Shown here one piece after another: positions 35,572 to 46,675 of a stretch of 64,000 bases of DNA; position 1 is the first letter of the stretch, and each line of letters opens with the position of its first letter. The DNA comes from Spodoptera frugiperda. Its lineage: Eukaryota > Arthropoda > Insecta > Lepidoptera > Noctuidae. The translations under genes were made by a program, and so were the position numbers. The notes beneath the pieces are model-generated. The model did no database searches. It worked only from the letters and a program-made list of their open reading frames with translations, and had not been told where the DNA came from. The stretch is from positions 8,687,315-8,751,314 of the forward strand of contig NC_064239.1 of NCBI RefSeq assembly GCF_023101765.2, written 5' to 3'.

Positions 35572-36201
35572 CTTAGCTGAATCCGTTTCCACCAGTGCTA
35601 AGCTATGTGTTACAATGAATATAATTGATGGAAGCCAAACACATCCACAACAACGTAGCACATATCTGGTGGAACAGCTCCCTAAAAAAGGACTTGGACT
35701 AAAAAGGGTCAAGTAGTATGCTCCCAAATTATTATTGTTCACTAGCAATCACTCAAGGAAAAAGCCATCCAAAATAGAAACATCAATAATTGACACACAC
35801 ACCTACACTCTCATTAATAAAACATATCAATACAAACTACTAAACTAGTGGTACGAACAAAACATGTATCTTCCATTTTACAATAACGTCACGAACATAA
35901 TTAGTCCCTTCTAGCCGTTTTATACGGTTTCATTCCTTCGATAACCAACCGGTTGGATTGCTTAACGTATAACGGGTCGCTTTAGACCAGTGGTTCCCAA
36001 TCCGTGGTCCGCAGAAGACAAAATAATACGGTCTGAGATGAAAAAAAAAACAAAAGACAATACTTATGTCCAATATCCACGGTCAAAGTTTGAATTTAAC
36101 GTATGTCAAAGGAGATAACAGAGAAACAACTGATTCTTATCAAAAGTTTGTAGTCAAATTTAGTATAACATATAGTTTATTATAGTTAGTATAACGTATG
36201 T

Positions 36202-36238
36202 GGTTCGTTCTCAAAAGTCACTCTTTTGAGAACGAACC
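36202..36238. repeat. Perfect 16-bp hairpin
   Basis: 'ggttcgttctcaaaag' (36,202-36,217) pairs perfectly with 'cttttgagaacgaacc' (36,223-36,238) around 'tcact'. No poly(T) or gene is next to it, so terminator function is not implied. Confidence 0.7.
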
Positions 36239-36299
36239 TCACAACTACGGAATAAATCTTACTATGGGATCACATGAAAAAAAAAATAGTAATAGTAAT

Positions 36300-36490
36300 C
36301 CCTATCCTAACAAGAATAGTTTTTGTTGGTGCTGTGTCCGAGCAACTGGCTGTTTTTTGTACGAGCCACAAATTGTTGATCCGGGTCTGGGTATCTATGC
36401 GTCTATGTGTATGTGAACTTGTATGTTTGTAAACGCACTTACAACACAAGAGAAAATCCTACTGAGGGGCACCGTTTAAAAAATATAAAA
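36300..36490 (+). repeat. Diverged tRNA-derived SINE family F copy
   Basis: The body phrases 'gttgatccgggtctggg', 'atgtgaacttgtatgtttgt' and 'aaacgcacttacaacacaag' match the copy at 53,073-53,290. The tRNA-like head is decayed, with only 'ccgagcaactggctg' recognisable. It ends in an A-rich stretch. Confidence 0.7.
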
Positions 36491-38269
36491 ACAAAATACA
36501 TAACTTAGACTAAGAAAACCCTTTGGAACCCCTGCTTAGACAAACCCAAGCCTGAGTCACTATTGTGAACTATGGACAATCTCGGTTAACAACGAAGTAG
36601 GTACTTTATGACTGTAAATTAGTCGACTATTACTGCTTAATTGAAACGACCTAGTAATACAAAATATCGTAAGAGTTTGATTAATGTGTTTTAGAAGATG
36701 GTACTTGTATTGTACATTGTAGTTTTATTTTGCTTAAACTTCTGTTAGGAGACTGCCTTGTTCATAGTTCGTCTACAAATACAGTTTTAAGTTGGATTCT
36801 TAAACTAAGTGTTGTTTTTTGGAGGATTTAATAATAATATAAGTAGCCTGAGACGTAAGATCTTATCCATTCGCGGTAAAACCAATAATTAAAATACCGA
36901 CTCCAAAAACCCATAAACTAAAACAAAATGTTCAAATTAAAAAGCATAAAATGACTATTATAAGGACTAACTGATAGGTTAGAAGACGGTCTCCTTTTTT
37001 TAAGTCGATAAAAAAAGAAATAAATGTGTGTAAAATACCCGTAGCTTCAAAAACAACAAAAATAATGTATCGTTATACCAAGAAATATATTCAAATATTC
37101 TCCATTAAAACGGTGACTCATACACAGCTCTTCGGACTAGACTCGTTCGAAACGAACATTCCAAATTTAATTTTCCATTCCGAAGTTCATGTTGCGACAT
37201 CTTAATAAAAATCAATTATTGTTCATGGTCTGTTGGGTTGAGTTCTACATGCAGGCTCCGGTCAATAGACCTTCATAGTACATTCGTCATATATTTTCTC
37301 ATAAAACGTTACAACACTTATGTTATGAGAGTTTCTTTGAACAACTAAGATTCATATCAAGTGGACATTTCTTATCTTGTTTTAGTCACGTATGCCTACA
37401 GTAGGTTTAATGTATTAAGGGAAAAAAGCACGTCTTAAAACAGTTATCGTTATGAACCATGGACTTATTTAAGGAATGTGAGTTTATATCAGAAAATAAA
37501 TTTCGCGAAACGCAATAAAAAGCATTATTGCATACATATTTAAAACCTCTAAAATTATATTTTTAAATATTACTTATAAAATATATTTAAAAATATAAAA
37601 ATAAAAGCCGACCAGTAGTGGGAGCATGGTCCAAGTTACCGGTGGTTAGGGCTCCAGAGACAGAAACCTCCAAGAACTGCCTACTTGATTAGGCCCTTGA
37701 TCCACCCGCCTAACGCCAGCCTCCTAAGATGGATATCGAGGCTTTTAGGGATCAATGGGCCGACATGACTATCGGCACAACGATAGCCGAATCCACATTT
37801 CACATGTAGACAACCTCGCGAGTCAAGTCAAGACATTTTACTTGTTTATCTTTCTCAGTAAAACAAAAAGCATTATTATTATTATCATAAACTGTTACCT
37901 TTTTAGGTACTTTAAGCAGGATATAAGCATCATGTCACGTGGTGTTAAAATTTTAGTATTTCGAGACATTAACTAGTTTCCACTAGTAAAACCAGTTTCT
38001 TCCATTATAGCACTTAATAACGAAGAATGTGTAAACATCTAGGTTACTTGTCCCATTACACATTGTTTTCTATTCATCAACGTAGAAACTAGTTTAAAAT
38101 ACAATTATGTAAGACCATTCAAGCCAAGTGCAGCTCATGATACATGTATGAAGCCTTGTGTAGTTGTTGCAATTGTTTAGTTTAGATGCACACGTAACTG
38201 CTAATGCAGTCGATTTATCTAATCTTAATGCCTATGTGTTTTTTATAAAGCAACTAGCAATTGACGTTG
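36491..38269. other. Intergenic, no gene recognised
   Basis: AT-rich. A fragment at about 37,640-37,680 (gttagggctccagagacaga) recurs at 26,075-26,100 in lipase 1 intron 1, so it is repetitive. No gene. Confidence 0.4.
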
Positions 38270-38485
38270 CATAGTCTCTGCATACCTCCATAGGTGACCG
38301 TCCTGAGGTTATGTACGTATGTAACCAGCTTCTGTCCACGATTTTCGAAGCGCTATCCCGTGTTTTCTCGTTCCTGTTGGATTTTCGGAAAATTCTCTGA
38401 TAAAAAGCTGCCTTATATCCATCCTCTGGTTCTAAGCTTCCCACCAATTTTCAGCCAAATCGATTTAACCGATTTTATTAATATA
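38270..38485 (-). repeat. Interspersed 3'-end repeat, antisense
   Basis: On the minus strand it reads 'tcgatttggctgaaaattgg' then 'tgggaagcttagaaccagag' and onward. This is the usual form of a moth dispersed 3'-end sequence. The 71-codon frame here (38,232-38,447, minus) is a chance frame in that repeat. Confidence 0.5.
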
Positions 38486-39649
38486 TAAGAACGGTTCAAT
38501 AATTTACACAATTTAATTTTATATATGATACAGATGTCCAAAGGTAAATAAAAATATCACGATTATTAAAAAAAACATCGGGACCATGATTTTACACGAA
38601 GAACATAAATGTGACACGCTTTCAAACAGTGCCTTACTTCACCTAACAACCATACATATGTTCCATAAACAAACCCAACAAAGTCCCTTATCATGGAAAT
38701 ATAAATAATAATCAATTACGCACAACTCATAACAAACATTAATTAGCATTAGTAATCTATAATTTATTAGATAACAGAACAGATAGCTCTATAAGTCTAT
38801 ATTATATTATCAATCAGTTTATTATACCTTCGCAATATTTTTGCCGGTCGATAGCAATCAAATGATTAGACCGGAGTCTTGGGAATGCTTCGTTACTTCG
38901 ATAGAATTCATTAATTAAGTAAAGCCTTGGACAGAAGTTACGGATGTTTTCCTGTCTACCAGGTCAAGTATTACTAATATTATTATATTTGACAATGCAT
39001 TATTATTTTTACATATTTATGATATAATATTCTCCGGACTTTCAAGTTTCGTTTTAAATTTTAATTATCATGCTAAGAAGTCTCTAGTCAAAATCGCTCA
39101 CACTGGTTCAAAGTGAAAGAATGAAATAAAAATATCTCCTTTGTAGGTACTTTGTGATAATGTACCATAATTATTTGATAACCTACCATAATATTTGATG
39201 AAATAATTAGAGAAATCATTCGGCTTGTTTAATGGGAACTTAACACATTGTTTAGAGATACCACAATAATGGACCTAATACCGAACCCTGTGGAACACCG
39301 CGTGTTATTTTCCTCTAAGCTTTAATTTTGATTTGTATGTAGTTTTGTTTGGTTTGCAACATTGTGTGCCTGAGTGGAAAACTTTTGAGCATTCTTTTTA
39401 ATATTAATAACCTTGACATTCAAATAATTGAATTTTTGCATACCAACATATTTATTACCCTGCTTGTATTTTCCAAAATGATACATACCTAATAATAGAA
39501 TTATGCAAAAAACGTATGTAAAAACTAGTTTTGAGTTTAATCATGTGATCTATAAGATTGTGTTATTAAGAAAATATTTCTAAAACCATGTTTTTATTAT
39601 CTCGTTTCTATAATAATAATGAATTCACCTCTTTCTCGTGACCCAACGT

Positions 39650-39790
39650 CGTCGCCGCGTCCGGCCATGGTGCTCATGAGAAAGAGTCCCTCTGTGACTC
39701 GAAACTAGTAGAGCTTTTCTCAGTATATTTACGTGAGAAACCTTTTTTTTCGTTAATTTGGTATGTCTCACGATAGTTATTATAGAAAGA
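39650..39790. repeat. Interspersed repeat family H
   Basis: 'gactcgaaactagtagagct' through 'tatgtctcacgatagtta' is the clearest of three copies (others at 4,745 and 21,610). Confidence 0.6.
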
Positions 39791-40218
39791 TGTTTCAGAT
39801 TTTTGCAAATACACTGCAATCAGTTTAGGATTCTACCTGATGTATGGGGAAGAAAAAGATTATTGGGACTATTATTTATTACATAAAAAATTATATTCCT
39901 TACCTTACCCCAGTTTTAACGATACTAATACCGTACCTATATGATACACAACACTGTGTTTATTGTACAAACAAATTGACCAGAGCAATCATTCCTATCC
40001 TATCAAATCGATTGCGACCGCGCGTAGATTGATGGAACCAATTTGCTGCATTCTTCAATAAACTGTCTATACATAAATATCTCCATATATAGAGGACATA
40101 ATGTACATATATGTAATTATATTATGTCATTGTATAACTACATCACCTATTTTACGCTAGATATAAACAAATAAACGTAAACTTAAACGGATTACTTTAA
40201 CTTAATATTACGTTACCT

Positions 40219-40340
40219 CTACTATTATTTTGTTTTTACCAATATGTTTTACCCAATAATATATAACTTGTGACACAGATTAGACTAAAAATCCAGAAGT
40301 AATAACAAGAACTTTACAAGTTGGCTACCAAATTATACAG
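40219..40340 (+). repeat. Left copy of a direct repeat of about 120 bp
   Basis: From 'ctactattattttgttttta' through 'ataacaagaactttacaagt' to 'ggctaccaaattatacag', this matches 46,670-46,790 at roughly 85% identity by eye. It directly abuts the left end of the antisense LINE-tail unit, as a target duplication would. Confidence 0.8.
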
Positions 40341-40410
40341 CCCTTTTAAAAAGGGCAAAATCATCCAATGACTTCTCTCGCCTTGGGCGAGGCGCAAGGG
40401 TGTGTCAGAC
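40341..40410 (-). repeat. Antisense LINE-tail unit, left part
   Basis: Reverse complement of the LINE 3' end: 'caaaatcatccaatgactt', 'ctcgccttgggcgaggc', then 'gggtgtgtcagac'. It continues at 46,582 after the R1-like LINE. The last 13 bases (40,398-40,410) are the left target duplication of that LINE. Confidence 0.88.
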
Positions 40411-41030
40411 GGGGTGCGGCGCCAGAAGACCTCCCCGTGGTGCACCCTGGGTACGGGTGATAGTCTCCCTAACGGGAGTGATAGGGTTGGAGTGGCTATT
40501 GCCCGTAGCTAACTTCTGGACGGGGCGGGCGAACCCAGGATGGGTTCTGGAGGCGGCGGGCTTTGTGTTGGCACGAGGCCTGTGCTTCCGTGGGGTCGTT
40601 TTTCCGCCCGTTTCTCTGAGTTTAGCAGAGAACGTGGCGGAGAAACAAGGGCGGTGCTCGTTGTGCACTCACCCTGCCAACGAGTAGCATCGGGACACAA
40701 GTAGTGCCCCAACTGCAGCCGTCGAAGTCGTAATCCGGAAAGAGTTCATGGTTGCATGACTTGGAACGGGACGACGGTCTTGGCTTGGTCGCCTGGACCG
40801 CGAGGAAGATAACCTCTATAAAAAATTCCTCCAATACCAAGTTCTGGTGCGCGGCGAGGGTATGCATGGCTGAGGAGTATGTCAGTCGCGAGCGCACCCC
40901 CAGCTAGGGGACCGGTGGACCCTCTAGTTGAGTACTAAATGTACACTTACCCAGGTACAGGGGGCACTGCCTGGGCGGACCGTTTATTTCCCCCATACTC
41001 GTGGGACTTATATGGAGAAGTTAAAAAATA
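40411..41030 (+). other. 5' untranslated region of the R1-like LINE
   Basis: GC-rich, starting 'ggggtgcggcgccagaagac'. Several open frames cross it on both strands (for example 40,400-40,687), but they have no motif and lie upstream of the gag-like frame. The region probably contains the internal promoter of the element. That is inferred from the family. Confidence 0.6.
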
Positions 41031-41031
41031 A

Positions 41032-43091
41032 AACCTTTTAAAACCACCATCGAATGAGGAGGAGAGGGCAAGTGAGCTCAGCTCGCTTGCTGTTGCTGGA
41101 GAGAGCCGGAGTGGCTCTGTTTCCCTTGGGCCCGTACGGGCCCCAAGTCGGAGGGTGTCGGGCTCTGAGTCCGATACCTCATCCGCATCTGGCGCTTGCT
41201 CACTGCGCAGCGTGAGCTCGCAGCGCCCGAAAAGGGGGACGTTTAAACGTCCCAGGTTGGAGGAGGGTCGAGAGCCGTCCTCCAACGAGCAGGAGGCCCC
41301 AGCCTCTAAGATCCCTACGGCTTCGCGGGGAAGGGGTAAAAGAAAGGGCAGTGAAAGGCTGGTACCCACTACTCAGGCCGAACCAACGGAAGCCGACTCC
41401 TCTGAAATGGAGGTGTCTGGTGGCGAGGGCTCAGTGGGCCAGAATGTTGATATCACTGGCGAGGTTAGCCTTCGCAAGGCGGTTATGGAGGCACTCCGTA
41501 TGGTGGCTGGACAGAAGTCCCAGAACGCCCGAAACGGAGTGCTGAGACACGCGAAGGCTACTATCATGAAGGCCGCTCGGCAAAACGGGGTGCCTTTAGC
41601 AGCAGGGCGGCAGATGACCGCTTTACAAAAAGAGCTGGGGGAGATGCGGCGGGAGATGGCCCGGTTGACAGCCTCCAATGCGGCTATGGAGGCCGAGCTT
41701 CGGTCGGCTAAGGCCGAGCTCGCCGCTGCTCGCGGAGGTCGAGGCCAGCCTTCACAGTCAACGGAGGCTGACATGATCGGCCTAGTGCGGCGGGAAATGG
41801 CTGCGTTCCAGCAACGGTTTGACGTGCTGGAGGGCAGGATCCTCCGCCCCCACTAGCAGCGAGTCAAACTGCACCAAAATCCTTTGCAGCTGCAGCGGCG
41901 ACCAATTCTGGTCAGTCAAGCCGCTCTGCTCAAGGGCAACCGCCGGCGAGAGAGCTGGTAGCCTCGCCAGCGCAGGCTCCAGCTGCACCGGCTGCCAAGG
42001 CGCCGAAAGGTCGTAGGCGCAGGGGCACAGTGAGTCAGCCAGCTGTTGCCCCAACCGGAGTAGAGCCTACCCCGGTCTCGGATTTTCTTGTTGATGGCGG
42101 CGAATGGCAGGTGGTTGGAGAGGCTAAGAAGGCCGCCAAAGAGGGGCGAAAGCGCCGGAAAAAGGAACAGCGGCAGCGGCGGCAGCAGCGGCGCAAGGAA
42201 AAGCGCGCTGCGGCAATGCTTGTCGCTCCTAAAACCGCGGCGGTAGTAATAACTCTACAGCCCGACGCGGTTAAAAGGGGTGTCACGTACGGCGACGTCC
42301 TCGCCAAACTGAAGGCGGCGGTAAATCCTGCGGAGTACGGGGCCCCAGACGGGTTTTCTATGAAAGTCACGGCGACTGGAGCCCGCCTACTGGAGGTCCC
42401 CGGCGCGGCCAGCGGTCCATCCGCTGACGCTCTTGCCGAAAGGCTCAGGGCGTGTCTCGGGACGGACGAGGCTCGCGTGTCCAGGCCCACCAAGTGCCTA
42501 GACTTACGCATATTGGGCCTGGACGACTCCGTAACGGCGGAGGAGATAGTGGCTGCTGTAGCCAGGATGGGAGGGTGCCCTGCAGACCAGGTGAAGGCAG
42601 GCACCATCCGTGCAGACAATTCGGGGCTACGAACGGTTGTCGTGAGCTGCCCCGTCTTAGCAGCCAAGAAAATAAAGGAGGGTCGAAGGCTCCTGGTGGG
42701 CTGGGTCTCGGCGCAGGTCAAACTGCTCGAGCCTCGGCCTATGAGGTGTTACCGCTGCCACGTGGGTCACCACGTGAGCGTTAAGTGCACCTCAGAGGTG
42801 GACCGCAGTGACTGCTGCTTCCGCTGCGGTCAGCCCGGTCACAGGGCCGGCTCGTGCTCCGCCCCGCTACACTGTCAAGCATGCGCGACAGTTGGTAAGC
42901 CGGCCAATCACCGGGCCGGGAGCAGAATCTGCTCCCCTCCTGCCAAAACCAGGGGCAAGGCTAGGCCCTCCGCCACCCCCGTCGTTCCCGCCGCCGCCAC
43001 TGCAGTAGCAACCGCTTCCCCTACTGCTGCTGTCGCCGCGGCCGCTGCCGGCTGTAATGCCGCCGAGGAGGTCGTGATGGATTGTCAATAG
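41032..43091 (+). pseudogene. ORF1 (gag-like) of the R1-like LINE, one frameshift
   Basis: ORF1 would bind the element's RNA. Coding sequence is open from 41,032. I see no in-frame ATG between the stop at 41,029 and 41,155, where a GTG begins the clear Ser-rich region (VSGSESDTSS), so the start is uncertain. A coiled-coil-like region (LQKELGEMRREMARL, then AMEAELRSAKAELAAAR) lies near 41,620-41,740. The frame ends at a TAG at 41,854-41,856. The next frame over is open across the same point and runs to 43,091, so a one-base loss, best placed in the C-run at 41,847-41,851, explains the break. The second part has a basic stretch and three zinc knuckles near 42,750-42,930: CYRCHVGHHVSVKC, CFRCGQPGHRAGSC and a third starting CQAC. 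Confidence 0.88.
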
Positions 43092-46000
43092 TGACTCCAT
43101 TACGTCTCCTCCAGGCGAACATCAACCACTGCGCTGCCGCTCAGGACCTACTACTCCAGAGCATGGCGCAGTGGTCGATTAATATCGCCGTGGTCTCCGA
43201 GCCCTATTTCGTCCCGCCCAGGGATCACTGGGTGGCGGACTTGGACGGCTCGGTGACCATCATCTCGTCGGCCGCCGCCGGTACCCCGACTCTCGGAGAG
43301 GCCGGGGTTGTGTCGCAGCACGGTTCGGAGAGATCGCTGTGGTGGGCGTGTATTTCTCTCCGAACCGAACTCTCGCCGAGTTCCACAACTCCCTGAGGGA
43401 GTTGGTTGACGTCGTCGTCGGGTTCCGTTCCCTCCCCGTGCTCGTCCTCGGGGACTTCAATGCCAAGAATCTGGCTTGGGGTTCCCGGATCACTGACACG
43501 CGGGGTAGGATGGTGGAAGACTGGGCTCTGGAGACAGGCCTAGTCGTCCTGAACCGGGGTTCTGTCCCCACGTGTGTGCGGATGCAGGGTGAATCGGTTG
43601 TGGATATTTCGTTCGCGAGCCCCGCTCTGTCACCGCGTGTCGTCGACTGGTGTGTCATGGAGGAGGTGGAGACATATTCCGATCACCGGTACATCCGGTT
43701 AGATGTTTCCGCTGAGTCCGCGGACCCACCGGTCAGACAGGCCCCATGTGGCCCGCGTTGGGCGCTGAGGCAACTGGACCGGGAGCTATTCCTGGAAGCC
43801 GCCATCGTGCAGGCCTGGGTGATACCACCGGACAGGCCTGCCGACATTAACGAGGAGGCACGGTGGCTCCAGGACGCCATGTACAGGATTTGTGACGTGG
43901 CGATGCCCCGGGTCCGTCCAGGACAGCGGAAGCGCCAGATGTACTGGTGGTCGCAAGAGCTGGCTGCTCTGCGCAGTGCGTGTGTTGCTGCGCGACGCCA
44001 GTACACTAGGCACCGCAGGCTTCGTATCCGTCCACCGGACGCGGAAGCTAGAGAGGCGGAGTTATATGAGGGGTACAAGGCGGCGAAAGACGCCCTAAAA
44101 ACGGAAATCCGGCGGGCCAAAAACCAGGCCCGCCAGGAGATGCTGGAGACTCTGGACAGAGACCCGTGGGGACGCCCCTACCTAATGGTGCGTGACAAGC
44201 TCCGCACACAGGCTCCCCCGCTGACTCAGAGTATCCGGCCAAAGTTTGTGGAGGAAGTGGTCAGCGCCTTGTTCGCCCGATCACAGAGGGGCTACATCCC
44301 TCCGTGCATGACTCCGCCCCCTGCGGTGCCCGATGCGGGCCACAGCGACGACGACGACGACACACCACCAGAAGTGACCGAGGCAGAGCTGAGAGTGGCG
44401 GTGCGCCGGATGGGCGCCAAGAACACCGCCCCGGGACCCGACGGATTGCCTGGCAAGGCGTGGGTCCTGGCTTCAGAGACTCTCAGGCCTCGACTAATTG
44501 GTCTTTTCAGCGCATGTTTGGAGAGGGGCCAGTTCCCGCTATCATGGAAGGCGGGTAAACTGGTCCTCGTGAAGAAGCCAGGGCGCCCTGCGGACTCTCC
44601 GTCCGCGTACCGGCCCATCGTGCTACTCGACGAGGTGGGAAAACTATTTGAAAGAATAATTTCAAACCGCCTCGTCGCGCACCTGACGGGAACAGGGCCG
44701 GACCTCGCGGACGGCCAGTTCGGCTTCCGCAGAGGGCGCTCCACGGTGGACGCCATCATGCGCGTGAGGGACCTTACGACGGGGTCTGCAGTGTCCAGGG
44801 GTAGAGTCGTCGTGGCGGTGTCTTTGGACATCGCCAACGCCTTTAACTCTCTGCCCTGGAGCTGCATTTTGGAGGCACTACGATATCATCGGGTGCCTAC
44901 CTATCTCCGTCGTATAGTCGAGGCTTATCTGACGGACAGATCCGTCATCTACCCCGGTCACCGAGGTGAGTGGAACCGGCGAGAGATGTCGCGCGGTGTT
45001 CCACAGGGATCGGTCCTGGGACCGCTCCTGTGGAACATAGGCTACGACTGGGTGCTGCGCACCGACCTCCCGAGCGGCGTCAGCGTGGTTTGCTACGCTG
45101 ACGATACGCTGGTACTAGCACACGGGAGGTCGCACCAGGCGGCGGCCGACCTGATGATGAGAGCGGTTGCGATAGTCGTTGAAAGGATCCGGCAGCTGGG
45201 ACTCGAGGTGGCGCTTCATAAGTCCGAGGCCATGTGCTTTTATGGCCGCGGGAATGCGCCACCTCCGGGTGGGTTCCAGATCATGGCAGGAGGGGTTTCC
45301 ATCGGCGTCGAGGTGACGATGAAGTACCTGGGACTCGTCCTCGACAGTCGGTGGAAATTCGAGGAACATTTCCGACGTTTGGCTCCCAAGTTGGAACGGA
45401 CGGGGGCTGCCCTAAAGCGGCTCCTACCCAACCTTGGGGGACCAAACGCCTCCTGCCGGAGGTTGTACGCGGGGATTGTGCGGTCCATGGCCCTCTATGG
45501 GGCCCCGGTGTGGGCGCCAAACCTACGGCGACGACCAGCTCGTGCGCTGGTTTCATCCCAGAGGGTCATGGCCATTCGGATGATCCGTGGATACCGCACG
45601 ATCTCCGGGGAGGCGGCTAACCTCCTTGCGGGATCACCGCCGTGGGATCTGGAGGCGAAAGTGCTCGCGCACGTATATAGCTTACGTGCGGAGGCGCATC
45701 GCCGGGGCGAAAGTCCACTGCCGCGCCAGATTAGTGCGTGGCGGGATGAGCTCCGGCGCGATCTCATGGCGGAATGGAAGCAACGACTATCGCAACCGAG
45801 GGCTGGGCTCGCTGTTATAGCAGCGGTAAGTCCCCTCTTTGAGGAGTGGCTAGAGAGGCGTCACGGCGTCCTCACCTACCGCCTGACGCAGGTGCTTACC
45901 GGACACGGAAGTTTCGGTAGGTTCCTGTTTCGGATTCGGCGGGAGGAAACGCCCGGGTGTCGTCATTGCGTGGATCACCCGGAGGACACGGTGGAGCATA

Positions 46001-46263
46001 CAGTAGCGGTGTGCCCTGCATGGGCTGAGCACCGCCGTGTCCTTAGGGATGTGATCGGCGACGGTGACCTCTCGCGTCCGGCTTTGGTTCAGGCCATGAT
46101 GCGGAGCGAGAGGGAATGGGACGCCGTCTCCTCCTTCTGCGAAGCAGTCATGCTAGCTAAGGAGGAGGCGGAGCGCGTGAGGGAACGATCCTCCTCACGC
46201 CCCAGCCGCCGCAGAAGACACTCCGGGCGTCGGGGATCGCGTGACGATCTCCGGCCACCGTAA
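43082..46263 (+). pseudogene. ORF2 (endonuclease-reverse transcriptase) of the R1-like LINE, one frameshift
   Basis: ORF2 would nick the target and copy the element RNA. It overlaps the end of ORF1 by a few bases, and no ATG precedes the first endonuclease motif, so the start is uncertain. The endonuclease motifs LLQANINH and VVSEPYF are in the first frame. GEIAVVGVYFSPNRT, GDFNAKNLAWG and YSDHRYI are in the second. The frame changes by one base near 43,293-43,303. After that 46,263 is reached without a stop. Reverse transcriptase motifs: NTAPGPDGLPGKAW, FGFRRGRSTVDAI, VSLDIANAFNSLPW, GVPQGSVLGPLLWN and the catalytic VCYADDTLVLA. A C-terminal CCHC (CRHCVDHPEDTVEHTVAVC) is present. Confidence 0.93.
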
Positions 46264-46548
46264 GTGCGGGTCTGCGGACGGCGAGCAAGGGTAGCTCGCC
46301 GCCCGACCAGAACCAGACCCGTGCGTACGGCGCGTCGCGTTCCGCGCGCGCCTCAAAGAGCCAGACCACCACAGATGGGGCCCAGTAGGGCTGATGCCTG
46401 ATCCGGAGCTGCGGACAACGTAAAAGGTTACCGGGGCTCCGGCTCAAAGCAGGAGAAGGAACGGGGTGGTTTTTAGTCAGTAAGAGTCTGACACTCCCTC
46501 CCGCCTCACCCAAGGCGGGAGAAGTCATTGGATGATTTTCCCCCCTCA
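46264..46548 (+). other. 3' region of the R1-like LINE, source of the tail units
   Basis: Contains, in order, 'gcgtcgcgttccgcgcgcgc', 'gaccaccacagatggggcc', 'gatccggagctgcggac', 'gtggtttttagtcagtaaga' and 'ttggatgattttccccc'. The second half (from 'gagctgcggac', about 46,406) is the part shared with the short tail units elsewhere in the window. Confidence 0.85.
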
Positions 46549-46581
46549 AAAAAAAAAAAAAAAAAAAAGGGTGTGTCAGAC

Positions 46582-46675
46582 TCTTACTGACTAAAAACCA
46601 CCCCGTTCCTACTCCTGCTTTTAGAACCGGAGCCCCGGTAAACCCGCTAGGTAGTCCGCAGCTCAGGATCTACTA
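46582..46675 (-). repeat. Antisense LINE-tail unit, right part
   Basis: Continues the interrupted antisense tail: 'tcttactgactaaaaaccac' through 'gagccccggtaaacccgcta' to 'gtagtccgcagctc'. It stops at the common 5' start point of the short tail units. Together with 40,341-40,410 it makes one unit of about 165 bp. Confidence 0.88.

Larger units (their letters stand above)
40411..46568 (+). mobile_element. R1-clade non-LTR retrotransposon, nearly full length
   Basis: An element of about 6.16 kb: a 5' untranslated region (40,411 to about 41,030), a gag-like ORF1 with three zinc knuckles, an ORF2 with endonuclease and reverse transcriptase, a 3' region (46,264-46,548) and an A-run (46,549-46,568). 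It is much richer in G and C than the surrounding DNA. It is flanked by a perfect 13-bp duplication 'gggtgtgtcagac' at 40,398-40,410 and 46,569-46,581, so both ends are defined. ORF1 and ORF2 each carry one apparent single-base frameshift, and otherwise both frames are open. The order of domains, the CCHC count and the ORF2 motifs place it in the R1 group. It is not in rDNA here, so it does not behave like a strictly rDNA-specific R1. Confidence 0.93.

Noticed and set aside
36202..36238. A bacterial-type terminator
   Set aside because: A perfect hairpin, but there is no T-run and the context is an animal genome.
40400..41369. Several open frames on both strands in the GC-rich block
   Set aside because: They are by-products of the GC-rich LINE 5' region and ORF1, which has few stop codons in any frame.
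42035..42721. A 228-codon minus-strand frame
   Set aside because: It is a shadow of ORF1 zinc-knuckle coding sequence on the other strand.
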